In this document: positions 7,540-14,404 of the stretch, piece by piece
How positions within the stretch are numbered: the first letter of the stretch is position 1
Layout: the number at the start of each line of letters is the position of its first letter
From: an uncultured Bacteroides sp.
Lineage (GTDB): Bacteria; Bacteroidota; Bacteroidia; Bacteroidales; UBA932
Length of the DNA stretch: 26,910 bases
Assembly (NCBI GenBank): GCA_900546925.1
Contig: UREV01000026.1
Span: 1-26,910, forward strand
Reading direction: 5' to 3'
Program-made: the position numbers and the translations under genes
The notes under the pieces: model-generated
The model's database searches: none
Seen by the model: only the letters and a program-made list of their open reading frames with translations
Told to the model about the DNA's origin: nothing

Positions 7540-8289
7540 TTATTCCATGGAATTCATGTCTATCAGGTTGTTGAGCAGTGCGTATACCGTCAGACCGGCC
7601 ACTGTCTTTATGCCTGTTTTTCTTGTTATGTGCTTTCTGTGAGTTATCACAGTATATATCGAAATGTTGTAATGGTCTGCTATCTCCTTGTTCAGCATAC
7701 CTTTGGCTACGCATACGAGAATCTCTTTCTCTCTTGCTGACAACTCCTCGCTATCACCGCGGGTTTCATTGGCATTGACACTGACAGCAGCGGAAATCTT
7801 TTGCTCGACCTCGGCGGTCTTGTCCGACAGGTAAATCTGTCCTTCGTAGGCTTGGGTGAAACCGGCATCGGTGGCGGAAGTCAGGATCGCCAGCACAGGA
7901 ACACCTGTGAGATTTTTAATAGTCTCGTGCAGCCCCAAGCGGCTCCGGATGTCGGCCATGGCTTTTACGTCGTTTTCCAAATTCGCCAAGGCGTTGCCGG
8001 TATAGAAATCGTGGGAATTATGCAAATAAGTCACGATGTCCCCGATGCTGTTCTTGGACAGTTCTTCTTCAGAAGGTACATAGTTGTCAGATATGTATAT
8101 CTTGCAGATCAGCAGCAGAGTATTCGGGTTGATCTTATTTTCGGCGCAAACCTCACTGACTGTGCGCTCTCCGAATCCGAAGCGGATGCCAAGACGTCTC
8201 ATGACGCCAAGAAGTCCGGAGTCGATGTCAGGAAGTTCAGCCATTTTCATAGAGGCGGAAAGTAGTTTTCCCGTGTGTATGTCTTTCAT
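7540..8289 (-). CDS. LuxR-type regulator with RIC/ScdA-like N-terminus
   Basis: A 249-residue predicted transcription factor. The C-terminus (about 182-245) is a LuxR/GerE helix-turn-helix (LSAREKEIL, then NKEIADHYNIS and THRKHI). Residues about 20-63 resemble the N-terminal domain of the ScdA/YtfE/RIC iron-cluster repair proteins (LGIRFGFGERTVSEVC), but the Cys pair of ScdA is replaced by Gly-Phe. YLHNSH (H90, H93) resembles the first hemerythrin-type helix of RIC; later ligands are absent. Residues 128-165 look like the last strands of a receiver domain, without its Asp pocket. It lies directly upstream of feoAB in the same operon, so iron or nitrosative sensing is a reasonable inference. 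The start at 8289 is preferred over 8295 because AAAGGA (8298-8303) is spaced 8 nt from it. The sub-domain readings come from pattern recognition only. Confidence 0.85.
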   Translation of the reverse strand: MKDIHTGKLLSASMKMAELPDIDSGLLGVMRRLGIRFGFGERTVSEVCAENKINPNTLLLICKIYISDNYVPSEEELSKNSIGDIVTYLHNSHDFYTGNALANLENDVKAMADIRSRLGLHETIKNLTGVPVLAILTSATDAGFTQAYEGQIYLSDKTAEVEQKISAAVSVNANETRGDSEELSAREKEILVCVAKGMLNKEIADHYNISIYTVITHRKHITRKTGIKTVAGLTVYALLNNLIDMNSME

Positions 8290-8309
8290 TGTCATAATCC
8301 TTTGCGTCA

Positions 8310-8317
8310 CAAATATA
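8310..8317 (-). promoter_or_regulatory. -7 box, LuxR-type regulator/feoAB operon promoter
   Basis: TATATTTG on the minus strand, matching TAnnTTTG, would start transcription near 8304 with a leader of about 15 nt to the start at 8289. No good -33 box. It lies downstream of a separate minus-strand promoter and hairpin (8351-8480), so the operon may have two promoters. Confidence 0.5.
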
Positions 8318-8350
8318 CTAATAATACTCATACGTTGGATTGCGCCTGCC

Positions 8351-8391
8351 AAAAAGCTAAAAGCGGCTGTCCTTCACAGGAGACCGCTTTT
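8351..8391 (-). terminator. Hairpin with T-tracts upstream of the regulator gene
   Basis: The stem is AAAAGCGG (8359-8366) with CCGCTTTT (8384-8391), plus a small inner pairing TCC/GGA. Read on the minus strand it is followed by TTTTAGCTTTTT, and on the plus strand by a five-T run, so it could stop transcription both ways. No plus-strand transcript is expected to reach it. Confidence 0.55.
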
Positions 8392-8444
8392 TACAACAAT
8401 CAAAAAGGATTCACTTTAACTATATGGCTATAATCTCAATCCAA
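8351..8444 (-). ncRNA. Candidate small RNA or attenuated leader
   Basis: A predicted promoter (8450-8480), a short stretch without any ATG on the minus strand, and a hairpin with T-tracts define a transcript of about 95 nt between queH and the regulator gene. Its 5' end and the sequence just past the hairpin carry a 10-bp inverted repeat (CGTTGGATTG at 8333-8342, CAATCCAACG at 8437-8446), which would pair only in a read-through transcript. It may be a free small RNA or an attenuator ahead of the regulator-feoAB operon. Prediction only. Confidence 0.35.
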
Positions 8445-8449
8445 CGATG

Positions 8450-8480
8450 CAAAGGTACGGCGCTGAAAAATTTCCGGCAA
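8450..8480 (-). promoter_or_regulatory. Promoter for the candidate small RNA/leader
   Basis: On the minus strand TTG (8478-8480) is followed after 20 bp by TACCTTTG (8450-8457), close to the Bacteroidota TTTG / TAnnTTTG pair. No ATG follows on this strand before the hairpin at 8359-8391. Confidence 0.45.
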
Positions 8481-8494
8481 TCCCTAAATATGGT

Positions 8495-8502
8495 TAAATT
8501 TG
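8495..8502 (+). promoter_or_regulatory. -7 box, queH promoter
   Basis: TAAATTTG matches TAnnTTTG and ends only 4 bp before the queH ATG, so the predicted start of transcription falls on or next to the start codon. Confidence 0.5.
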
Positions 8503-8506
8503 CGTC

Positions 8507-9094
8507 ATGGGAAAGAAAAATCATACGTTGGAGATTAACCCTCCGGGCACTCGCATCTTGCTGCATGCGTGCTGTGCTCCATGCTCTTCTGCTATTGTGG
8601 AATGCCTTGTAAATCATGGCTTTAAGCCTGTCATATTTTACAGTAATTCCAATATTTTTCCCTACGAAGAATACCTCCACCGCGAAAACGAATGCATACG
8701 CTACGCCGCCGAAACCGGTCTGGAAATAGTCAATGATAGCTACGACCATGATGAGTGGCGCCGCATCGCAAAGGGGCTGGAACGCGAGCCCGAAAGAGGC
8801 GCCCGTTGCTCCCAATGCTTCCGCTTCCGCCTCGAAAGAGCCGCCCGTTACGCGCACGAGCACGGGTTCGACGTGCTGACCACCACCCTCGCCTCATCCC
8901 GCTGGAAGGATCTTGTTCAGGTCAATGCTGCCGGCACCTATGCGTGCAGCATATTCCCGGACGTTACCTGGTGGGACATGAACTGGAGAAAGGGTGGATT
9001 ACAGGAAAGACGCAACGAAATTATCAGGACGCATGGCTTTTACAATCAGCTGTATTGCGGCTGTGAATTCAGTTTTGTCACGAAAGAAGTGTAA
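8507..9094 (+). CDS. queH: Epoxyqueuosine reductase QueH
   Basis: A 195-residue protein of the former DUF208 family, the iron-sulfur enzyme that reduces epoxyqueuosine to queuosine in tRNA, used in place of QueG. Conserved cysteines are C22, C23 and C26 (HACCAPCS), C101 and C104 (RCSQC), and C184 and C186 (YCGC). SNSNI, SSRWKD and the closing FYNQLYCGCEFS are family signatures. Full length, cytoplasmic. No other ATG lies between 8507 and the first Cys motif, so this start is favoured even though the -7 box almost touches it. The gene is divergent from the iron operon and 54 bp before the YitT-family gene, which has its own promoter. Confidence 0.95.
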   Translation: MGKKNHTLEINPPGTRILLHACCAPCSSAIVECLVNHGFKPVIFYSNSNIFPYEEYLHRENECIRYAAETGLEIVNDSYDHDEWRRIAKGLEREPERGARCSQCFRFRLERAARYAHEHGFDVLTTTLASSRWKDLVQVNAAGTYACSIFPDVTWWDMNWRKGGLQERRNEIIRTHGFYNQLYCGCEFSFVTKEV

Positions 9095-9099
9095 AAACG

Positions 9100-9129
9100 T
9101 TGTAATTCTAGATAAATGGCCTATCTTTG
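9100..9129 (+). promoter_or_regulatory. Promoter of the YitT-family gene
   Basis: TTG at 9100-9102, a 19-bp spacer, then TATCTTTG at 9122-9129: the best full match to the Bacteroidota two-box promoter in the window. It supports the ATG at 9149, with a leader of about 14 nt, over the ATG at 9185. Confidence 0.7.
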
Positions 9130-9148
9130 CGGAGATAACACGTAAAAA

Positions 9149-10099
9149 ATGGTAACCAACAAACTCTGTGACACCAAATCATTGATGTCACTTCTGAATA
9201 TTTTTAAGACATGGAAGTTCTGGAAAGAATTTCTGCTGATGAATGTCGCTATGTTCGTGGCGGCGACTGCCATTTATTATTTTCTTTTGCCGAGTAACCT
9301 CGTGGTAGGTTCTGTGACGGGACTTTCCATCGTGCTTTCCGGTGTTTTTGCCAAATTCGGGATGGTAGTGAAAGTTTCATTCCTCATCACTATAATAAAT
9401 GCGATTTTGCTGGTGCTGGCGTGGTTTCTTATAGATCATGAATTCGGGGCAAAAACCGTGTATACGGCCATGGTTCTCGGACCATTCATGGAAATTGTCA
9501 GCAGGATTATGCCATACGAGGCTCTTATTGCGCCCGGTGAGACCACTGTAATGGGAAGTTTGTGGATGGATCTTCTCTGCTTTATTCTGATACTTAGTAT
9601 TTCGCAAGCTATCTTGTTCAATATCAATGCTTCCACGGGGGGACTCGATATCCTTGCCAAGATTGTGAACAAATATCTTCATTTCGATATCGGTGCCTCC
9701 GTGACTATCGCCGGAGCATGTATCTGCTGCTCTGCGTTTGCGATAAACCCATTCAGACTTGTCGTTACAGGACTTATTGGAACATGGCTTAATGGCATCG
9801 TAATCGACTACTATACAGCGACATTGAACCGAAAAAAGAGGGTCTGCCTGATTACGGATGATTACGAGCGGATCAGGAAGTATATCATCGAAACGCTGAA
9901 AAGAGGTTGCAGCCTGTATGAACTTAAAGGTGGCTATACCTTGGAGAAGCACATGGAGATAGAGGCTATTCTCGCCACGGATGAATTCGCATCGCTCATG
10001 AGTTATATAAAGGATAACAACATAGATGCCTTCATAACAGCCGGTAATGTAAGTGAAATTTACGGCAAGTGGAAACCTACCGGCCGTTTCGCAAAATAA
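9149..10099 (+). CDS. YitT-family membrane protein with DUF2179 domain
   Basis: A 316-residue integral membrane protein. Hydrophobic spans fill residues about 28-220 (five or six helices) and include ASTGGLDILAK, the glycine-rich motif typical of the YitT/DUF161 family. A cytoplasmic C-terminal domain of about 75 residues (DUF2179) follows, with the typical RGCSLYELKGGYT segment. Length fits the family. Molecular function is not established for the family; a transporter role is often supposed. Its 3' end overlaps the convergent LacI gene by 23 bp. Confidence 0.9.
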   Translation: MVTNKLCDTKSLMSLLNIFKTWKFWKEFLLMNVAMFVAATAIYYFLLPSNLVVGSVTGLSIVLSGVFAKFGMVVKVSFLITIINAILLVLAWFLIDHEFGAKTVYTAMVLGPFMEIVSRIMPYEALIAPGETTVMGSLWMDLLCFILILSISQAILFNINASTGGLDILAKIVNKYLHFDIGASVTIAGACICCSAFAINPFRLVVTGLIGTWLNGIVIDYYTATLNRKKRVCLITDDYERIRKYIIETLKRGCSLYELKGGYTLEKHMEIEAILATDEFASLMSYIKDNNIDAFITAGNVSEIYGKWKPTGRFAK

Positions 10100-11090
10100 C
10101 GGGAGAACTCGATTCCCCGATTTCAAGTCCCGGTTCCAGGTGAATATCCTGGCCGGGATTGTTGTTTTGTATCATGTCCACCAGCATGTTGAAAGCATCC
10201 ACAGCGGTCTCTTTAGTGCTCTGTGTCAGCTGGGTAATGGTGGGTGTGACGATTCTGTAGGTGTCGCCGCCGTCGAATCCGATTATCGCAAGATCTTGAG
10301 GAATATGGAGCCCCAGGCGTTTTGCGGAACTGCATAGATGCAAGGCGAGGTAGCCCCTTGGGACAAATATGGCATCGGTGCCTCTTTCCATGGCTGCCTT
10401 CAGAGCATTGTCGAGGGATGCAGTGTCATTTTCGTCCACATAAGTGACCTTGGCGATATCACTCAGTCCCAGTTCATTCATCCTGTTTATGTAACTGTTC
10501 TCTCTGATTTTCAAGGTGGAGATATTTACCAGGTTGGAGAACATTTCGATATGTCTGTAGCCGTTGTCCATCAGATGTTTGATGCCTATCCTGACTGCCT
10601 TGTCGTTGTCCAGCATTACCTTTCCGACATCCTCCACTTCCATTTCACGGTTCATGAGGACGACTTTTATTCCGGCGGCCATGGCTTTGCGGATTTCCTC
10701 TTCGCATCCGTCACATGGACTTATCAGGATGCCGCCTACGCCATCTGCGCGGAAGGTCTCGATCAGTTTTCCTATTTTATCTGTGCGGTCGTCCGAACTT
10801 CCGAAGAGAACTGTATATCCGTTTTCGTAGGCGATATTCTCTATATTTCTGGAAATCACCGAGAAATAATGGTTTGACAAATCGGGTGTGATGACTCCGA
10901 TGGTCTTTTTGTATCCTGAGCGGAGAGCCGAGGCCGTCTTGTTCGGAGTATAGTTCAGCCGTTTCACGACTTTCATTATCGCTTCCGCTGTCTTCGGGTT
11001 TACGCCGCTTTTTCCGTTCAATGTCATCGACACCAGGCCGACTGACACGCCCGCTTCACGTGCTATGTCTTTAATCGTATATTTTTCCAT
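10077..11090 (-). CDS. LacI/GalR-family transcriptional repressor
   Basis: A 337-residue regulator. The N-terminal helix-turn-helix (TIKDIAREAGVSVGLVS, residues 5-21) and hinge (NKTASALRSG, about 50-59) are standard, followed by a periplasmic-binding-protein-like ligand and dimer domain to the C-terminus (VPRGYLALHL, IGFDGGDTYR, ITQLTQSTKE). It is divergent from the FAD-oxidoreductase/SusCD operon, whose promoter carries two palindromes of the CG-centred type that LacI-family proteins bind. Repression of that operon, relieved by an imported ligand, is inferred. One palindrome lies about 32-47 bp upstream of this gene's own -7 box, so autoregulation is possible. Effector unknown. Confidence 0.95.
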   Translation of the reverse strand: MEKYTIKDIAREAGVSVGLVSMTLNGKSGVNPKTAEAIMKVVKRLNYTPNKTASALRSGYKKTIGVITPDLSNHYFSVISRNIENIAYENGYTVLFGSSDDRTDKIGKLIETFRADGVGGILISPCDGCEEEIRKAMAAGIKVVLMNREMEVEDVGKVMLDNDKAVRIGIKHLMDNGYRHIEMFSNLVNISTLKIRENSYINRMNELGLSDIAKVTYVDENDTASLDNALKAAMERGTDAIFVPRGYLALHLCSSAKRLGLHIPQDLAIIGFDGGDTYRIVTPTITQLTQSTKETAVDAFNMLVDMIQNNNPGQDIHLEPGLEIGESSSPVILRNGR

Positions 11091-11166
11091 AATATCTCCG
11101 CAACTTGCTGTTCTTAGGGCTGATATCTTACTTAAAAGCGGTGTTTCGCGTTTGCTAAACTATGTA

Positions 11167-11174
11167 CAAATATA
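11167..11174 (-). promoter_or_regulatory. -7 box, lacI-type repressor promoter
   Basis: TATATTTG on the minus strand, giving a leader of about 70 nt to the ATG at 11090. The upstream DNA (11175-11205) is A-rich without a clear -33 box. It is divergent from the operon promoter. Confidence 0.5.
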
Positions 11175-11205
11175 TGAAAAAAAAATAGAAAAAAAATCAG
11201 AAAAA

Positions 11206-11221
11206 TTTGAACCGATTCAAA
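11206..11221. promoter_or_regulatory. Operator O1 (LacI-type palindrome)
   Basis: TTTGAACCGATTCAAA is a 16-bp palindrome with a single mismatch and a central CG. It shares 15 of 16 bases with the inner part of O2 and covers the TTTG (11206-11209) that would serve as -33 box of the operon. Its centre is 40 bp from the centre of O2. Confidence 0.8.
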
Positions 11222-11238
11222 AAAAGTTTATACCTTTG
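11206..11238 (+). promoter_or_regulatory. Promoter of the FAD-oxidoreductase/SusCD operon
   Basis: TTTG (11206-11209), a 21-bp spacer, and TACCTTTG (11231-11238) match the Bacteroidota promoter, with the spacer slightly long. Transcription would start near 11244, inside O2, with a leader of about 37 nt. Repressor on O1 and O2 would block both the -33 box and the start site. Confidence 0.7.
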
Positions 11239-11244
11239 TAGTGT

Positions 11245-11262
11245 CTTTGAATCGATTCAAAG
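11245..11262. promoter_or_regulatory. Operator O2 (perfect 18-bp palindrome)
   Basis: CTTTGAATCGATTCAAAG is a perfect 18-bp palindrome with the central CG typical of LacI-family operators. It lies at the predicted transcription start of the operon, 7 bp after the -7 box. The divergent LacI-family gene is the obvious candidate binder. Confidence 0.85.
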
Positions 11263-11280
11263 AAATAATACCACATTAAA

Positions 11281-12594
11281 ATGGATTCTAACAAATTCAT
11301 AACTATCTCTAAATCAGCTAAATTGGCTGGTGATTACGATGTTGTCGTTTGCGGCGGAGGTCCTGCCGGATTCATAGCAGCCATCGCTGCCGCACGTGAA
11401 GGAGCCAAGACTGCCATTGTAGAACAATATGGTTTTTTCGGCGGAATGGCCACTGCCGGATTCGTAAATCCGATAAGTGTTTTTTCATATAACGGAGCTC
11501 TTGTGACAGGAGGAATTCCATGGGAGTTCGTGAACAGGCTCCAGAAAGCAGGAGGAGCGGAAATCGAAAGCCCGTTAGCCAATGTCGCTTTCGAGCCGGA
11601 GCATTATAAGCTCGTGGCACAGAGGATGATACTCGAAGCTGGAGTGGATATTTACATGCATTCTTATCTGACGGGATGTGTAAAAGACGGGAACAAGATT
11701 ACGCACATAATCATTGACAATAAAAATGGTGCGGAAGCACTTTCGGCGAAGGTTTTCATCGACTGTACGGGGGATGCGGATCTGGCGGCGATGGCTGGTG
11801 TGCCGATGCAGGCGCAGGAGGGTCCTTTGCAGCCGCTTTCTTCCTATTTTATCCTGGGCGGCGTGGATACTTCGACTCCGATGATGCAGGATGCTGTCCA
11901 TCATAACAAACAGGGGAAGAACTGTCATTGCCTTCCGGTGCGCGAGAAACTTTTGGCGCTTCAGGACAAGCTCCAGATTCCGGAGTTCGGCGGACCGTGG
12001 TTCTGTCTTACGGAGCAGCCTGGAGTAGTTACCGTGAATATGACCAGGACCGGGGCCAATGCTTGTGATAACCGCGATTATTCTTATGCGGAGTGCAGGC
12101 TCAGAGAGGATGCGTTCAGGATGGCGGCGATTCTCCGCGAGAATGTGGAGGAGTTTAGAAATAGTTGGCTGATAGCGGTTTCCACGCAGGCTGGCATTAG
12201 GGAAACCAGAAGAATCCAGGGACTTCATACGATTACCGGAGAGGAATATGTCAATTCGTTCCATTACCCGGACAGCGTTTCCAGATGCGCTCATCCTATC
12301 GATATACATGTGGCGAAAGGGGCTGCACAGAACATTACTTTCCTGAAAAATCCGGCCTATGTGCCGTATCGCGCGTTGATTTCGGAAGGCTTCCCGGACC
12401 TGATCGTCGCAGGCCGTTGCATCAGCGCCGGAAAGACCGCCTTCGCTTCCATCAGGGTTCAGTCCAGCTGTATGGATATGGGCCAGGCCGCCGGAGTCGC
12501 TGCCGCCATGAGCGCCCGTTCGGGAAAGGCTGTCCAGGAGGTTGAGGTCAATGCCTTGGTGGCGAGGTTGCGTGAGATAGGTGCGAAGATTTAG
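11281..12594 (+). CDS. FAD-dependent oxidoreductase (FAD_oxidored family)
   Basis: A 437-residue cytoplasmic flavoprotein. The Rossmann dinucleotide motif is VVCGGGPAG (22-30), with E48 at the end of the second strand for the ribose. FIDCTGDADLA and GIRETRRIQG are signatures of the family often annotated only as FAD-dependent oxidoreductase, and the C-terminal GRCISAGKTAF...SCMDMGQAAG closes the FAD site. No signal peptide. It is the first gene of the operon, 37 nt after the predicted start of transcription and 25 bp before the symporter. The substrate is unknown; relatives occur in carbohydrate and polyol loci, so oxidation of an imported hydroxylated compound is likely. Confidence 0.9.
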   Translation: MDSNKFITISKSAKLAGDYDVVVCGGGPAGFIAAIAAAREGAKTAIVEQYGFFGGMATAGFVNPISVFSYNGALVTGGIPWEFVNRLQKAGGAEIESPLANVAFEPEHYKLVAQRMILEAGVDIYMHSYLTGCVKDGNKITHIIIDNKNGAEALSAKVFIDCTGDADLAAMAGVPMQAQEGPLQPLSSYFILGGVDTSTPMMQDAVHHNKQGKNCHCLPVREKLLALQDKLQIPEFGGPWFCLTEQPGVVTVNMTRTGANACDNRDYSYAECRLREDAFRMAAILRENVEEFRNSWLIAVSTQAGIRETRRIQGLHTITGEEYVNSFHYPDSVSRCAHPIDIHVAKGAAQNITFLKNPAYVPYRALISEGFPDLIVAGRCISAGKTAFASIRVQSSCMDMGQAAGVAAAMSARSGKAVQEVEVNALVARLREIGAKI

Positions 12595-12619
12595 TAATTG
12601 AAACTTTTAGAATCACATA

Positions 12620-14404
12620 ATGAATACACTTGATTATTTAGTAATACTGGCTTATTTCCTCGGACTTATAGCTGTGAGTGTCGTAATGTCACGAAAGATA
12701 AAGAGTTCTGAGGATATGTTCATCGCCGGACGTAACTCGTCATGGTGGCTTTCGGGAATATCTTCATATATGACCATATTCTCTGCCAGCACGTTCGTCG
12801 TGTGGGGTGGAGTGGCTTACAAATCCGGACTCGTGGCTGTAGTCGTGGCTCTTTGTCTGGGAGTTGCGTCTTTGATTGTGGGCAAATGGATATCCGGGAA
12901 GTGGCGCAGTCTGAGGATTAAATCTCCAGGGGAATTTCTGAACATAAGATTCGGTCACAGTTCCGTAAGTTTCTATACCATAGCAGGTATCGTGGCCAGG
13001 GCCGTACATACTGCCGTGGCTTTGTATGCTGTGGCAGTGGTTATGTGTGCATTGATAAAAGTACCTGACGGAAGCATTTTCGCATCGACCGGACTTCCTG
13101 GTGATACGGCTGCCGGGTATCTGAGTATCTGGTGGGCGCTGCTTATCTTAGGAACAATAGCATTGGTCTATACCGTGGTGGGCGGATTCCTGGCGGTCCT
13201 TATGACGGATGTCATCCAGTTCGGCGTACTCATTTCGGTAGTCATATTCATGATTCCTCTTTCATTCCATGCGGTCGGCGGAGTCGGCGCATTCATCGAC
13301 GGGGCTTCGCAGATACCGGGATTTTTCTCCGGAACTTCTGAGACTTATACCTGGATGTGGCTGCTGCTTTGGGTGTTCCTGAACGTGGCTATGATCGGTG
13401 GTGACTGGCCGTTCGTTCAGCGTTACATCAGTGTGCCTACCAGGAAGGATGCCAAGACAAGTACTTATCTCATAGGTATTCTTTATTTCCTTACTCCGCT
13501 CATATGGTATTTGCCTACAATGATTTGCAGAGTTATGGAGCCTGGTCTTGCGCTCGATGCTGATGCTGCCACGATGACTTACAACGGCGAGCATGCTTAT
13601 GTTAACATGAGCAAGATGGTGCTGATGAGCGGTATGGTCGGAATGATGCTCGCGGCGATGTTGTCCGCTACGCTCAGCAATGTGTCAGGCATCCTTAATG
13701 TTTATGCCAATGTCTATACTTACGACATCTGGAAACATCATGAGAAGAACAGAAATGCTGACGAAAAGCAGCTGATTAAGGTCGGCAGAATATTTACATT
13801 GGTGTTCGGTCTGGTCATTATAGGTCTGTCCATGCTGATTCCTTTCGCGGGTGGCGCGGAGAAGGTGGTAGTGATGCTTCTGACCATGATAATGTGTCCT
13901 CTTTATATTCCTTCGATCTGGGGTCTGTTCTCGAGAAGGCTTACCGGCAAGCAGCTGATTTTCGCCATGATACTTACTTGGGCAGTGGGCATTACAGCCA
14001 AGCTTACAGTTCCTGCTTCGGTGCTGAGCCAGAGTTTGATAGAGTCTATTTCAGGTTGTGTCCTGCCTGTGATTATCCTCGCCATTATGGAGATCTGGTC
14101 TCGCATGAAGGGTGTGGAAGATCCCGGTTATGAGGTGATTGCCGATTATACGGACCCTGAGGCTGACAAGGAACCGGATGCCAAGATGAAGAAGAGTGTG
14201 AAGAGTTATTCATTCATGGCGATTTCCTGCTTCTGCATCACCTTGGGCGTAATCGCTCTCCTGCTTCTCGGACTTATAATTGCCGGAGATCCTAAGACTT
14301 TGGCAGTCAAGAATATAGTGTGGTCATTCATCGCCTCTATCGCTGTTTTGATCACGTCATATATTGTTTACCGAGTTATCGATTCCAAAAAGACAACCGA
14401 GTAA
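12620..14404 (+). CDS. SSS-family sodium:solute symporter
   Basis: A 594-residue inner-membrane protein with about 14 hydrophobic spans. The N-terminus LDYLVILAYF followed by the GRNSSWW loop is the standard start of SGLT-like members of the sodium:solute symporter family. The charged segment around residues 498-532 is a cytoplasmic or loop stretch before the last two helices. Family substrates include sugars, inositol, sialic acid and organic acids; the sequence does not settle which. Its TAA shares one base with the ATG of the next gene (TAATG), implying translational coupling with the phosphatase fusion. Confidence 0.92.
   Translation: MNTLDYLVILAYFLGLIAVSVVMSRKIKSSEDMFIAGRNSSWWLSGISSYMTIFSASTFVVWGGVAYKSGLVAVVVALCLGVASLIVGKWISGKWRSLRIKSPGEFLNIRFGHSSVSFYTIAGIVARAVHTAVALYAVAVVMCALIKVPDGSIFASTGLPGDTAAGYLSIWWALLILGTIALVYTVVGGFLAVLMTDVIQFGVLISVVIFMIPLSFHAVGGVGAFIDGASQIPGFFSGTSETYTWMWLLLWVFLNVAMIGGDWPFVQRYISVPTRKDAKTSTYLIGILYFLTPLIWYLPTMICRVMEPGLALDADAATMTYNGEHAYVNMSKMVLMSGMVGMMLAAMLSATLSNVSGILNVYANVYTYDIWKHHEKNRNADEKQLIKVGRIFTLVFGLVIIGLSMLIPFAGGAEKVVVMLLTMIMCPLYIPSIWGLFSRRLTGKQLIFAMILTWAVGITAKLTVPASVLSQSLIESISGCVLPVIILAIMEIWSRMKGVEDPGYEVIADYTDPEADKEPDAKMKKSVKSYSFMAISCFCITLGVIALLLLGLIIAGDPKTLAVKNIVWSFIASIAVLITSYIVYRVIDSKKTTE

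Noticed and set aside
8420..8863. 147-codon minus-strand frame opposite queH
   Set aside because: It overlaps the well-supported queH on the other strand and has low-complexity composition.
11575..12309. 244-codon minus-strand frame opposite the FAD oxidoreductase
   Set aside because: A shadow frame rich in Arg/His/Ile with no motif.
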